The notes below the pieces were generated by a model, which did no database searches, was not told where the DNA came from, and saw nothing but the letters and a program-made list of their open reading frames with translations. Shown piece by piece: positions 41,330 to 50,956 of a DNA stretch of 64,000 bases (positions are counted from its first letter, which is position 1; each line of letters starts with the position of its first letter). Source of the stretch: Microbacterium testaceum (GTDB lineage Bacteria; Actinomycetota; Actinomycetes; Actinomycetales; Microbacteriaceae); contig NZ_CP121699.1 in the NCBI RefSeq assembly GCF_029761935.1, forward strand, positions 2,232,001 to 2,296,000. The letters run 5' to 3'. Made by a program: the position numbers and the translations under genes.

Positions 41330-42076
41330 GTGTCCACCCGCACGACCGCATGCGTCGGCGCCTCGGCGCTTCTGACGATCTTCCTGCTCGCGGGATGCAC
41401 TCCCGCGGCCACCCCGGACGCGGCCCCCTCGACGACCGTCGAGGTGCAGCCGACCCCCACCGCGACCCCGACGGCTTCGGCACCCGCGGCGACCGCCACC
41501 TCCGCCACAGCGACGGGGGCGACCCTCGAGGTGTACGCCGAGCCGGGCGGCAGCGTGACCACCACCCTGCAGAACCCGCAGGAATCCGGCGCGCCCCTCA
41601 CCCTTCTCGTCGCCGCGACGCAGGGGGACTGGCTGCAGGTGCACCTCGTCCAGCGGCCCAACGGCAGCACGGGCTGGGTCAAGGCCGATGCCGTCCAGCA
41701 GCACCGTCTCGAGTACAGCCTCGAAGCCTCCACCGAAGCCAACACGCTCACCCTGCTCAAGAACGGGCAGGTGGTGAAGTCCTTCAGCGCGGCCACCGGC
41801 ACCGGTGGCACGCCGACCCCGCACGGTGAGTTCTTCATCACCGAGCTGCTCGAGCCGACCAACGAGGGCTACGGACCGTTCGCCTTCGGGCTCTCGGCGT
41901 TCTCGGACGTGCTCTCGAGCTTCGGCGGCGGGCCCGGCCAGATCGGCCTGCACGGTACCGACGACGTCGAGAGCATCGGCCAGTCGGCCAGCCACGGGTG
42001 CATCCGTCTGTCGAATGCCGACATCACCGAGCTGGCGAACCTGCTGCCGCTCGGCACCCCCATCACCATCAGCTGA
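41330..42076 (+). CDS. L,D-transpeptidase lipoprotein (chromosomal copy)
   Basis: 248 residues, lipobox Cys23, SH3-like domain and YkuD active site with LHGTDD and ASHGCIRLSN, as in the island copy. Most of the 12 differences cluster in the Thr/Pro linker (about 45-53); the catalytic domain is almost unchanged. GTG start with GGAG upstream. Confidence 0.93.
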   Translation: MSTRTTACVGASALLTIFLLAGCTPAATPDAAPSTTVEVQPTPTATPTASAPAATATSATATGATLEVYAEPGGSVTTTLQNPQESGAPLTLLVAATQGDWLQVHLVQRPNGSTGWVKADAVQQHRLEYSLEASTEANTLTLLKNGQVVKSFSAATGTGGTPTPHGEFFITELLEPTNEGYGPFAFGLSAFSDVLSSFGGGPGQIGLHGTDDVESIGQSASHGCIRLSNADITELANLLPLGTPITIS

Positions 42077-42091
42077 CGGCGGGGGCGGTCC

Positions 42092-43018
42092 TCACGACCC
42101 CGACCGCGCGGTCAGCGCCGGGATAAGCACCGGGGTGCGATCGCGGTAGGCGCGGTAGTCGGCCCGGTCGCCCCAGCGCTCGTCGGCGCGCTTCTCGAGC
42201 AGAGGGATGCCGCTGACCCGCGTCAGCAACAGCACCACGAACAGCGGCGACAGGACGGCGACCCACTGCCAGCCCTGCAGCACGGGCACGGCGACGACGA
42301 AGACGCCGACCCACACGAGGATCTCGCCGAAGTAGTTGGGGTGGCGCGACCGCGACCACAGGCCCGTGCGGATGAACTCGCCCTTGTTCGCGGGGTCGGC
42401 GCGGAAGGCCTGCTTCTGCAGGTCGGCGACGACCTCGAACACCATCCCGGCGAGCCACACGACGATCCCCGCGACCGCGAACCCGTCGAGCGACGCCCGG
42501 TCGGCGGCATCCGCGCTCGTGGCGATCCACGCGGCCGAGGCGGTGAGGGCCACCCAGAGTCCCTGGATGCACCACACCTGGAAGAAGCGCAGCGGGTTCG
42601 TCTTGATCTCGTCGAAGCGTCCGTCGGTGCCCGCGCGGTGCACGCGCGCGAAGAGGAACGAGCCGAGACGCGCCGCCCACACGACGACCATCGCGGCGAG
42701 GATCCACCCGCGGGCGTCCTGCGCGGGGGCGAGCAGGGCGAGGGTGATCGAGACGGCGATGAAGGTGAGGCTGCCGGTCAGGTCGAAGAAAAGCTCGGTG
42801 CGACGCACGGCTGAGGGGATGAAGACGAGGAACTGGATCACGAAAGCGGCCGTCACGGCGATCGCGAAGACCGGGACGCCACCGACCTGCGCTCCGCGGA
42901 AGCTCCCGGCGACAGCGAGCCCCGCGCCGACGACGAGGGCCACCACCACCGCGACGAGCGCCGTGCGGTTCTGGGCCGCGGGCGATCGTTCCGAGGTGGA
43001 GGGAACGGGTGCGGTCAT
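42092..43018 (-). CDS. DUF1295 family membrane protein
   Basis: 308 residues with about eight hydrophobic helices. The C-terminal signature GLWSRSRHPNYFGEILVW and KRADERWGDRADYRAY belong to the DUF1295/steroid 5-alpha-reductase-like superfamily, membrane enzymes that act on lipids or steroids. The ATG overlaps the stop of the acyl-CoA synthetase gene, so a shared role in lipid metabolism is likely. Confidence 0.82.
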   Translation of the reverse strand: MTAPVPSTSERSPAAQNRTALVAVVVALVVGAGLAVAGSFRGAQVGGVPVFAIAVTAAFVIQFLVFIPSAVRRTELFFDLTGSLTFIAVSITLALLAPAQDARGWILAAMVVVWAARLGSFLFARVHRAGTDGRFDEIKTNPLRFFQVWCIQGLWVALTASAAWIATSADAADRASLDGFAVAGIVVWLAGMVFEVVADLQKQAFRADPANKGEFIRTGLWSRSRHPNYFGEILVWVGVFVVAVPVLQGWQWVAVLSPLFVVLLLTRVSGIPLLEKRADERWGDRADYRAYRDRTPVLIPALTARSGS

Positions 43019-44850
43019 GATGCGGCTCCTCGGTACAGGGTGTCGATCGTCTCGGCGGCGCGGTGCAGGACCTCGCGGCGCTTGATCTTGAGGGTGGGGG
43101 TGACGAGCTCGCGGTCGTCGAGGTCGGCGAGCACGAGAGTGAAGCGACGCACCTGCTCGCTGCGCGACACGAGGGCGTTCGCCGCGTCGACGGCGGTCTG
43201 CAGGTGAGCGGTCAGGCGCGGATCGTCGACCGCGCGCAGGGCCCCGGGAGTGCCGGGCTCGAGCGCCGAACCGTTCGCGGCCAGCCACGCGGCCGACTGC
43301 TCGGGATCGAGGATCAACAGGGCCGAGAGGTAGGGCTTGCCCTCGCCGACCATGACGGCGTGCTGCACGAGCGGGCTCGCCTCGACCGCGCCCTCCCAGC
43401 GCGCGGGCACCACCGTCTTACCGTTCGAGGTGACGATGACGTCTTTCAGACGCCCCTCGAGGATCAGGCGCCCCGCGTCGTCGATGCGCCCGAGGTCGCC
43501 CGTGCGGAAGAACCCGTCCACGAACGCCTCGGCGTCGTGCCGCGGATCGCGGTACCCCGAGAACACGCCCACCCCCCGGGCGAGCACCTCGCCCTGCGGG
43601 CTGATGCGCACGGTCGAGCCGGGGAGCGGGAGCCCCACGGTTCCCGAGGCGATCCGCCCCGGGAGATTGCCGGTGAGCGGCGCGGTCGTCTCGGTGAGCC
43701 CGTAGCCCTCGATGACCGGAACACCGATACCCCGGAAGAACAACGACAGATCGCGGTCGAGCGTTGCCCCGCCCGACAGGATGTACCCCACGCGACCCCC
43801 CATCACCGCGCGCAGGCGCGAGTAGAACAGGGCGTCGAAGACGCCCTTTCGCACGCGGAAGCCGAACGGAACGCGGCGCGGGTAGCCGGCATCCTGGACC
43901 TCGGCGAAGCGACCGGCGCGGATCGCGGTCGAGACCGCGCGGGCCCAGACCCGGTCGAGGTTCTTATCGGCGGCCTTGTCGGCGGCGGCGGACTGGATCT
44001 TCTGCAGCACCCGCGGAACCGCCACCAAGAAGGTGGGACGCAGCACGGCGAGAGCGGGGACGACCTGCGCCGGCTCGGAGAGGTGCGCGATGCGCATGCC
44101 GCTCGCGATGCAGATGAGCTGCAGGCCGCGGGCGAGCACGTGCGCGAGCGGCAGGAAGATGATCGTGTTGCCCTGCGGGTTGACGACCTCGCGGTAGGCG
44201 GCGGCGATGTTCAGCACCTGACCGAGGAAGTTCGCGTGCGTGAGCACGGCGCCCTTGGGCTCGCCCGTGGTGCCCGAGGTGTAGACGATCGTCGCCGGGT
44301 CGTCGTGACCGGCGAGAGTGCGCCGGCCCTCGAGCTCGGCGTCCGAGACGTCCGCGCCCCGAGCGCTGAGCTCATCGAGCGAGGGGACGCCGTCGACGCC
44401 CGCCATCGCCCAGGTGCCGAGCGTCTCGCCCCCGGCCTGCGCGAGGGCGTCGGCGAGCAGGTCGGCGTGGGCGCGGGTTCCGGCGACGGCGAGGCGCACG
44501 CGCGCGTCGCGCACGATCGCCTCGACCTGCGAGGCCGACGACGAGTCGTACACGGGAACGACCACACCCCCGGCGAACCAGGCGGCGAGGTCGGCGACCG
44601 CCCACTCGTAGCGCGTCGGCGCCATGATGGCGACGGTGTCGCCGGGCTGGAGCCCCGCACCCACCATCCCCTTCGCGAGGGCGCGGACCGCGTCGAGGAA
44701 CGCGACGGTGGTGACCGGCTCCCACCTTCCGTCGGCCGGCACCTCGAAGGCGATGTGATCGGGCGCCTCCTCCGCGCGGCGGACGAGCAGATCGGTCACG
44801 TTGGTGAACGCGTCCAGGCCCGCCAAAGCGGGCGTGTGCGTCTCGAACAT
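43015..44850 (-). CDS. Long-chain acyl-CoA synthetase (FadD15-like)
   Basis: 611 residues. AMP-binding motif TIVYTSGTTGEPKGAVLTH near 183-201, the central VIEGYGLTETTAPLTGN, then YRTGDLG-like FFRTGDLGRID and the C-terminal Lys region TPTLKIKRREVL. It activates long fatty acids to acyl-CoA in the cytoplasm. GGAGG precedes ATG 44850; the frame stays open to 45420 but that part is shadow. Confidence 0.92.
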   Translation of the reverse strand: MFETHTPALAGLDAFTNVTDLLVRRAEEAPDHIAFEVPADGRWEPVTTVAFLDAVRALAKGMVGAGLQPGDTVAIMAPTRYEWAVADLAAWFAGGVVVPVYDSSSASQVEAIVRDARVRLAVAGTRAHADLLADALAQAGGETLGTWAMAGVDGVPSLDELSARGADVSDAELEGRRTLAGHDDPATIVYTSGTTGEPKGAVLTHANFLGQVLNIAAAYREVVNPQGNTIIFLPLAHVLARGLQLICIASGMRIAHLSEPAQVVPALAVLRPTFLVAVPRVLQKIQSAAADKAADKNLDRVWARAVSTAIRAGRFAEVQDAGYPRRVPFGFRVRKGVFDALFYSRLRAVMGGRVGYILSGGATLDRDLSLFFRGIGVPVIEGYGLTETTAPLTGNLPGRIASGTVGLPLPGSTVRISPQGEVLARGVGVFSGYRDPRHDAEAFVDGFFRTGDLGRIDDAGRLILEGRLKDVIVTSNGKTVVPARWEGAVEASPLVQHAVMVGEGKPYLSALLILDPEQSAAWLAANGSALEPGTPGALRAVDDPRLTAHLQTAVDAANALVSRSEQVRRFTLVLADLDDRELVTPTLKIKRREVLHRAAETIDTLYRGAAS

Positions 44851-44945
44851 TATTCCTCCGGGCGAGTGCACGGTCCTCGGGTGGGAGACCGTCACGCATT
44901 TTTTCGGAGGAAGACGCCGATCGGATTGCCGCCGCGCGAGCGGGG

Positions 44946-45347
44946 TCAGGTGCTGTGCACCTCGACGGTGCGCGAGAGCATGTGGACGAGGAAGGCCTCC
45001 CCCGCCAGGATGGCGGCCAATCCGAACAGGGATGCCACCGCCGAGCCGCCGTCGGTCGCCGACGACGTGAAGGCGATGGCGGCCCCGCCCGCGACGGCGA
45101 GGACGGCCACGCCGATCGAGAGGGCCCGGATCGCGGCGGACGCGCGGGAGACGGCGAGGATCATGATCGCTGCCTGAACGATCGTGGCGCTCCCGCCCAG
45201 GAGCAAGAGGGGGGTGTCCCCCGAGAACGACAGGAAGAGGATCCCGAACGCCGTGTAGACCACGGCCGCGGCGATGGCCAGGATCCGCGCTCGGCGGACC
45301 CGCGTCGCGGGCGGCAGATCGCCCCGGTAGCCCATGCTCATCGGCAT
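44946..45347 (-). CDS. Small multi-pass membrane protein
   Basis: 133 residues with four hydrophobic helices (ILAIAAAVVYTAFGILFL, SATIVQAAIMILAV, ALSIGVAVLAVAGGAAIAF, VASLFGLAAILAGEAFLV). No family recognised. Start uncertain: ATG 45347 follows GAGAGGG closely, and 45395 is possible. Confidence 0.6.
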   Translation of the reverse strand: MPMSMGYRGDLPPATRVRRARILAIAAAVVYTAFGILFLSFSGDTPLLLLGGSATIVQAAIMILAVSRASAAIRALSIGVAVLAVAGGAAIAFTSSATDGGSAVASLFGLAAILAGEAFLVHMLSRTVEVHST

Positions 45348-45592
45348 CCCTCTCGCTCTTCCCGGCTCGCGGCCGGGAACCGCCAGCGTAGTCACGACGC
45401 CCCACGGGAGCCAGGAGCACGCACCTTTCCGTGCACGTGAAGGGATGCCGTCGCCGTCAAGCCCCGGCCCTTCCAGGCATTTCTTGACACTGGACCGGTA
45501 ACTTCTCCCGGGTCGGTGTGGACTCGTGCGCCCCGCACGAGTCGCTCATCGCCGGCGCGAGAGACGACACGGAGGCGACGACCATCAGCACC

Positions 45593-46786
45593 ATGACGGC
45601 ACCCGTGGCTCGCGTGACGGCCGCGCCGACGGCATCCCGTCCCACGAATCCCGCCCGTCACCTGCCCTCTCTGACGGGGCTCCGCTGGGCGACCGCGATG
45701 CTGATCTTCGGGCACCACCTCATGGCGGTCGAGTACTTCGGCGGCACCGCCGGGACCGTCTGGGCCTTCGTTTTCGAGGCCGGCAAGACCGGCGTCACCC
45801 TGTTCTTCATCCTGTCGGGCTTCGTGCTCGCCTGGGGCCACAAACCGCACCAGAGCGCCGGGTCGTTCTACTGGCACCGCTTCGCCCGCATCTACCCCCT
45901 GCACCTCGTCGGGGTGGGACTCGCCCTCGTCGCCGCGGCGACCCTCGTGCCCGAGATCCAGACCGCGGGACGAGCGCCCCTGGTCGCGAACGTCTTCCTC
46001 GTCAACGGCTGGGTGCCCGACTGGTGGCAGGCCGGCAACCCCGCCAGCTGGTCGCTCGTGTGCGAGGCGTTCTTCTACCTGAGCTTCCCGTTCCTCATCC
46101 GCCCCCTCGTGCGCCTGTCGAACCGCGCGCGCGGCGGCGTGGTCGTGGCAGCGCTCGTGCTCGTCGCCCTGGCCCCCCAGATCGCCGCGATCTCGCCCGT
46201 TCCGATGTCGGCGGCATCCACTCCGCTCCTGCGCCTGCCCGAGTTCGTGCTCGGTGTCACCCTCGCGCTGCTCATGAAGAGCGGAGGCTGGATGCCGTGG
46301 AAGCTGCGCTACACGCTTCCCCTCGCGGTCGCGGGCTACGCCCTGTCGGAAGCGCCCCCGATCCCCGGCACCGATGTCCACCCGGGCCTCGCCGCCACCG
46401 TCGGGTCGTTCGCGCTGCTGGTCGCCTCGCTCGCCGCGGCCGACGTGCACGGTCGCTCGACCTTCCTCGCCCGCCCGCTCTGGCAGGAGCTCGGACGCGT
46501 GTCGTTCGCCTTCTACCTCGTGCACCTGCTCGTGATCGCGTCGGTGTCGTCGTGGTGGCCCGAGGGCCATCCGCAGCTGCCGTGGCGGCGCGCTCTGCTG
46601 CTCGCGCTCGCTGCGTTCGCCATCGCCCTCGCGATCGCGTGGGTGCTGCACCGGGCCGTCGAGATCCCCGCGCAGAAGTGGCTGCTGCGCTACGACCGCT
46701 CGCGGCGCGTGTCCGAAGGCACCGGGGCTGCCGTCGGCGGAGCGACATCGGGCGCGTCGACGGCCGCTCGCGCCGCCTCTCGCTAG
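45593..46786 (+). CDS. Acyltransferase 3 family membrane protein (OafA/YrhL-like)
   Basis: 397 residues from ATG 45593, with about ten helices. HLPSLTGLRWATAMLIFGHH is the family start with the catalytic His region, followed by GVTLFFILSGFVLAWG and FYWHRFARIYPLHL. Such enzymes O-acetylate or acylate cell-surface carbohydrates. The C-terminal tail is Ala/Ser-rich. The frame is open to GTG 45518 and the true start is uncertain. Confidence 0.82.
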   Translation: MTAPVARVTAAPTASRPTNPARHLPSLTGLRWATAMLIFGHHLMAVEYFGGTAGTVWAFVFEAGKTGVTLFFILSGFVLAWGHKPHQSAGSFYWHRFARIYPLHLVGVGLALVAAATLVPEIQTAGRAPLVANVFLVNGWVPDWWQAGNPASWSLVCEAFFYLSFPFLIRPLVRLSNRARGGVVVAALVLVALAPQIAAISPVPMSAASTPLLRLPEFVLGVTLALLMKSGGWMPWKLRYTLPLAVAGYALSEAPPIPGTDVHPGLAATVGSFALLVASLAAADVHGRSTFLARPLWQELGRVSFAFYLVHLLVIASVSSWWPEGHPQLPWRRALLLALAAFAIALAIAWVLHRAVEIPAQKWLLRYDRSRRVSEGTGAAVGGATSGASTAARAASR

Positions 46787-46795
46787 GCTCGCGGA

Positions 46796-46942
46796 ATGTT
46801 CGGAGCCCACTTCCTCTACCTCTTTCTCGTGTGGGGCGTGGCCCTGGTCGCCGTCGGGGCCGTGCTGTACGTCGCGGTGCGCCTCGCCGTGCTGCACGCG
46901 CTGAAGTCGCACACGCGCTGGGTCGAGTCCGGCCAGCGCTGA
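46796..46942 (+). CDS. Small single-span membrane protein
   Basis: 48 residues. MFGAHFLYLFLVWGVALVAV starts a single helix, followed by a basic end (LHALKSHTRWVESGQR). It starts nine bases after the acyltransferase stop, so it may be part of that operon. No family recognised. Confidence 0.5.
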   Translation: MFGAHFLYLFLVWGVALVAVGAVLYVAVRLAVLHALKSHTRWVESGQR

Positions 46943-47005
46943 CGCGGACCGCGCCCGCCACGCCCGGCCCACCGATCGTCCAGAGTCGGCTCGGTACACT
47001 TCCCT

Positions 47006-48493
47006 GTGCCCGAAACACCCCTGAGCCCCGATCGAGACGCCGCGTCGGCGGCATCCATCGATCCGACCGAGCTCGAGATCGCGCTGCGCGTCATCGACGC
47101 CGCCTCCTCCCTCGACCCCGAAGACCCCGCGTACATCGCCCTGCGCCGCCAGACCGGCAAGCTCTACAAAGACGTCAAGCGCCAGTCGCGCAAAGAGAAG
47201 CGCCAGCGCATCGCCGACGCGGATCGCGCCGTCGTCGCCGCCACCGCGACCGGAGCCGCCGACCGCATCGACGACGAGACGCGCGGCATCCCGCTCGCCA
47301 CGCGCACGACCACGCCGTTCGCCGGAGAGTTCATCAAGGCGCGCGCCTGCTACATCTGCAAGCAGGACTACACGCTCGTCGACGCGTTCTACCACCAGCT
47401 CTGCCCCGACTGCGCGGCCATGAGCCACGCCAAGCGGGACGCCCGCACCGACCTCACCGGCAAGCGCGCCCTGCTCACCGGCGGCCGCGCCAAGATCGGC
47501 ATGTACATCGCCCTGCGGCTGCTGCGTGACGGCGCGCACACCACCATCACCACGCGCTTCCCGCGCGACGCGGTGCGCCGCTTCTCGTCGCTGCCCGACA
47601 GCGCCGACTGGATCCACCGGCTCAAGGTCGTCGGCATCGACCTGCGCGACCCCGCCCAGGTGATCGGGTTGGCGGAGTCCGTGGCATCCGATGGTCCTCT
47701 CGACATCCTCATCAACAACGCCGCGCAGACGGTTCGGCGGTCCCCTGGGGCCTACAAACCCCTGGTGGATGCCGAACTCGCACCGCTCCCGGACGGCCCC
47801 CTGCCCGAGCTGGTCACCTTCGGCCACACGAACGACGCCCACCCGCTGGCGCTGGCGCAGTCGGTGTCGGCGCACCCGATCCTCGCCTCCGCCGCGCGCA
47901 CCGCCGACGAACTGACCGCCGAGGCGATGGCCGCCGGATCGTCGTCGCTCGAGCGCTTGGCCGCCGGCACCGCGATCGATGCGGGCGGTCTCGTGCCCGA
48001 CGAGGACCGCATCAACAGCTGGACGCAGCACGTCGACCAGGTCGAACCCCTCGAGATGCTCGAGGTGCAGCTCGCCAACATGACCGCGCCGTTCCTGCTC
48101 GTGAGCCGGCTGCGCCCCGCGATGGCCGCGTCGGCCGCGCGCCGGAAGTACATCGTCAACGTCTCGGCGATGGAGGGTGTGTTCGGCCGCGGGTACAAGG
48201 GCCCCGGCCATCCGCACACGAACATGGCCAAGGCCGCGCTGAACATGCTGACGCGCACGAGCGCCCGCGAGATGTTCGAGACCGACGGCATCCTCATGAC
48301 CGCCGTGGACACCGGCTGGATCACCGACGAGCGCCCGCACTTCACCAAGGTGCGCCTTGCCGAAGAGGGCTTCCACGCCCCGCTCGACCTCGTCGACGGT
48401 GCGGCCCGCGTCTACGACCCGATCGTGCGCGGCGAGGCCGGCGAGGACCTGTTCGGCATCTTCCTGAAGGACTACAGCAAGGGCAGCTGGTAG
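47006..48493 (+). CDS. SDR family oxidoreductase with N-terminal CxxC...CxxC zinc-ribbon-like segment
   Basis: 495 residues, about twice a normal short-chain dehydrogenase. Residues 1-110 are helical and charged. CYIC (115-118) and CPDC (133-136) form a likely zinc site. The Rossmann domain follows with LTGGRAKIG (157-165) and ILINNAAQ. A long insert leads to IVNVSAMEGVFG (catalytic Ser), but the expected YxxxK reads HTNMAKAAL, with Asn in the Tyr position. Substrate unknown. GTG start. Confidence 0.8.
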   Translation: MPETPLSPDRDAASAASIDPTELEIALRVIDAASSLDPEDPAYIALRRQTGKLYKDVKRQSRKEKRQRIADADRAVVAATATGAADRIDDETRGIPLATRTTTPFAGEFIKARACYICKQDYTLVDAFYHQLCPDCAAMSHAKRDARTDLTGKRALLTGGRAKIGMYIALRLLRDGAHTTITTRFPRDAVRRFSSLPDSADWIHRLKVVGIDLRDPAQVIGLAESVASDGPLDILINNAAQTVRRSPGAYKPLVDAELAPLPDGPLPELVTFGHTNDAHPLALAQSVSAHPILASAARTADELTAEAMAAGSSSLERLAAGTAIDAGGLVPDEDRINSWTQHVDQVEPLEMLEVQLANMTAPFLLVSRLRPAMAASAARRKYIVNVSAMEGVFGRGYKGPGHPHTNMAKAALNMLTRTSAREMFETDGILMTAVDTGWITDERPHFTKVRLAEEGFHAPLDLVDGAARVYDPIVRGEAGEDLFGIFLKDYSKGSW

Positions 48494-48550
48494 GCCGAAG
48501 CGGGGTGGTCTGCGGGTCGCGTCCCGCGCCGCGCCCGCCCCGGCTCGGTT

Positions 48551-48605
48551 GAGTGTCCAGAACACCCGGACGATTTTCGAATCCATCCGGGTGTTGTGGA
48601 CACTC
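48551..48605. terminator. Long inverted repeat between converging genes
   Basis: 20-base arms 48551-48570 and 48586-48605 match at 19 positions around a 15-base loop. It lies between the ends of the SDR and NUDIX genes. A two-way terminator is likely; the arms also contain paired TGTCCA-type words. Confidence 0.65.
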
Positions 48606-48631
48606 GACGTGCGTCGGGGGCTCGCGCGGGC

Positions 48632-49024
48632 TCAGGCGGGCAGGAAGTACTCGCGAGCGAGGGGCGCGATGTCGAGGCCGGATGCCGTGGCCGCGGTGAC
48701 CCAGCGGAGCTCGGCGATCTCGGCATCCGGGATCGGCCGCTGGTCGCCGATGTCGACGCGGAAGACCTCGGCGACGACCTCGAACCCCGGTTCGTTCGCG
48801 GCGCTCGCGGTGAACGAGCCGAGGGGCTCGAGCTCGTCGGCGCGGACGCGCAGGCCCACCTCTTCGGCCAGCTCGCGGGCGAGCGTCTCGGCGGGTGACT
48901 CGCCGGGCTCCGGTTTGCCGCCGGGCTGCATGAACGCGGTGGTCCCAGCCTTGCGCACGACCAGCAGGCGGCCGTCGGCGTCGGTGATCACCGCGGCCGA
49001 GACGTGGATTCGGCGTGGGGGCAT
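48632..49024 (-). CDS. NUDIX hydrolase
   Basis: 130 residues from ATG 49024 (a GTG at 49039 would add five). The Nudix box reads GGKPEPGESPAETLARELAE followed by EVGL, which matches G-x5-E-x7-R-E-U-x-E-E-x-G-U in full. It hydrolyses a nucleoside diphosphate linked to some group; family members include 8-oxo-dGTP diphosphatases. The substrate cannot be told. Confidence 0.9.
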   Translation of the reverse strand: MPPRRIHVSAAVITDADGRLLVVRKAGTTAFMQPGGKPEPGESPAETLARELAEEVGLRVRADELEPLGSFTASAANEPGFEVVAEVFRVDIGDQRPIPDAEIAELRWVTAATASGLDIAPLAREYFLPA

Positions 49025-49140
49025 GGCATCCGGAATCACCCCCGCACGCTAGCAGGAGCGGGGCCCGCGCGGTGTCGCGCACGCGTCCGGGCCCTCCGCC
49101 CGCGTCGGGAGTGGCGATTGGACCGTGACCGGCCCGGGTC

Positions 49141-49548
49141 TCAGCGGCGCAGGCGTCGCGCGGCGGTCAGATCGAGCAGGAACAGTGCGGCGCCCTGGAT
49201 GACGACGGCCACGCCGTGACCGCGCGCGTCGGCGGCGCTCAGACGCCCCCCGAACGTCGGCCTGCGAACCGCGAGATGTGCGCCCGCGGCGACGTACCCG
49301 ACGTCGAGCGCGGTGTTGATCAGCAGCAGACGCCGCAGGGGGCGGCGCTTCGGCGCAGCCCCGCGGCGGACCGCGAACATCGCCAACCCGAGGTCGACGG
49401 CCCCCCACATCGCCGTCTGCACGCCGAAGGCGCGGGTGCGCGGGAAGAGCGTCAGGGCGCCTCCCACGACGACGGATGCCGTGCCCCATCGCCGCAGACG
49501 ACGTACGAGGGTGTCGGCGACGGCCTTCGTTGATGCCATGACATCCAT
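49141..49548 (-). CDS. Small membrane protein (DUF6992-like)
   Basis: 135 residues. RRLRRWGTASVVVGGALTL, TAMWGAVDLGLAMFAVRR and a C-terminal VIQGAALFLLDLTAARRL indicate four helices, with the W-G-x-x-D-L signature of the DUF6992 type. Two possible starts nine bases apart. Function unknown. Confidence 0.55.
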   Translation of the reverse strand: MDVMASTKAVADTLVRRLRRWGTASVVVGGALTLFPRTRAFGVQTAMWGAVDLGLAMFAVRRGAAPKRRPLRRLLLINTALDVGYVAAGAHLAVRRPTFGGRLSAADARGHGVAVVIQGAALFLLDLTAARRLRR

Positions 49549-49661
49549 GATGCCGCCCCGCGCGACTTCCGGGTGCCCCGCCGACCGTGCCTCTCGGGGG
49601 TGGGTCGATCGACGAGCCGCACGTGCGCGGCCGCCGACGAGAGCGCCCGGCCGCCCCCGTG

Positions 49662-50927
49662 TCACCGCCGCGGCGAGACGGCCGAGGCCGCGGCGCGAGG
49701 CACCAGGCGCTCCAACTGGGTGACGTGCGCCGGCGTGAGCTCGGCGAGCGAGGTCACCTGCAGCAGCTGCATGGTGCGCACGACCTGGTCGGCGAGGATC
49801 TGGATCGCCCGATCGACGCCCTGGCGTCCACCCGCCATGAGGCCGTACAGATACGCGCGCCCGATCAGCGTGAACTTCGCCCCCAGGGCGAGGGATGCCA
49901 CGATATCGGCGCCGTTCATGATGCCCGTGTCGATCGCGATCTCGGTGTCGGCGCCCACCTCGCGCACCACCTCGGGCAGCAGGTGGAAGGGGACGGGAGC
50001 GCGGTCGAGCTGGCGTCCGCCGTGGTTGCTGAGCACGATGCCGTCGACCCCGAGGTCTGCGAGACGGCGCGAGTCCTCGACGTTCTGCACGCCCTTGATG
50101 ACGAGTTTGCCCGGCCACAGGGCGCGGATCTCGGCGAGGTCGTCGAACGAGATCGAGGGGTCCATGGCGGCGTTCAGGAGTTCGCCGACGGTGCCGCCGG
50201 TGGCGCTCAGCGAGGCGAACTCGAGCTTGGGGGTGGTGAGGAAGTCCCACCACCACCAGGGGCGGGGGAGTGCGTCGACGATCGTCGACACGCTCAGCTG
50301 CGGCGGGATCGAGAACCCGTTGCGCTTGTCGCGCAGGCGGGCCCCCGCCACGGGAGTGTCGACGGTGAAGAACAGGGTGTCGAAACCCGCTTCGGCGGCG
50401 CGCTCGACCAGGCCGTACGAGATCTCGCGCTGCTTCATCACGTACAGCTGGAACCAATTGCGCCCGTGGGGATTCGCCTCTTTGACCGACTCGATCGAGC
50501 TGGTTCCCAGCGTCGACAGGGTGAAGGGGATGCCGGCGGCCCCGGCCGCACCCGCACCCGCGATCTCGCCCTCGGTCTGCATCAGTCGGGTGAAGCCGGT
50601 CGGGGCGATGCCGAACGGCAGGGCGGACGAGCCGCCGAAGATCTGGCACGTCGTGTCGACCCGGGAGACGTCGCGCAGGATCGACGGGTGGAACTCGACG
50701 TCGGCGAACGCCTGGCGGGCGCGGGCGAGACCCTCCTCGCTGTCGGCCGCGCCGTCGGTGTAGTCGAACGCCGCGGCCGGGGTCCGGCGCTTGGCGATGT
50801 CGCGCAGGTCGCCGATGGTGAGTGCGGCGTTCAGGCGGCGTCGACGGCCGTTGAAGTCGGGGCGCTTGAACTGCATGAGTTCGAGCAGCTCGATCGGGTT
50901 GGGGAACTGACGTGTCACGGCGGACAT
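49662..50927 (-). CDS. lldD: FMN-dependent L-lactate dehydrogenase
   Basis: 421 residues of the alpha-hydroxy-acid oxidase family. [32 protein letters not shown] and the catalytic His/Arg block [15 protein letters not shown] are all present. It oxidises L-lactate to pyruvate at the membrane with quinone as acceptor. GAAAGG precedes ATG 50927. It is 29 bases downstream of the lactate permease gene in an operon. Confidence 0.92.
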   Translation of the reverse strand: MSAVTRQFPNPIELLELMQFKRPDFNGRRRRLNAALTIGDLRDIAKRRTPAAAFDYTDGAADSEEGLARARQAFADVEFHPSILRDVSRVDTTCQIFGGSSALPFGIAPTGFTRLMQTEGEIAGAGAAGAAGIPFTLSTLGTSSIESVKEANPHGRNWFQLYVMKQREISYGLVERAAEAGFDTLFFTVDTPVAGARLRDKRNGFSIPPQLSVSTIVDALPRPWWWWDFLTTPKLEFASLSATGGTVGELLNAAMDPSISFDDLAEIRALWPGKLVIKGVQNVEDSRRLADLGVDGIVLSNHGGRQLDRAPVPFHLLPEVVREVGADTEIAIDTGIMNGADIVASLALGAKFTLIGRAYLYGLMAGGRQGVDRAIQILADQVVRTMQLLQVTSLAELTPAHVTQLERLVPRAAASAVSPRR

Positions 50928-50956
50928 GGCGTGCCTTTCGGGTGAGGGGGGACGGG

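Larger units (their letters stand above)
40858..42076 (+). repeat. Copy B of the 1.2-kb near-identical direct repeat
   Basis: Counterpart of 18721-19933, starting inside the Ig-like gene and ending with the L,D-transpeptidase gene. Since B lies in ordinary chromosome and A in the island, B is probably the donor. Homologous recombination between the copies could delete or circularise the 22 kb between them. Confidence 0.85.

Noticed and set aside
45392..48586. A 1064-codon open frame on the minus strand
   Set aside because: It is antisense to the acyltransferase and SDR genes, rich in Arg, Gly, His and Glu with no recognisable domain; a GC-driven shadow frame.
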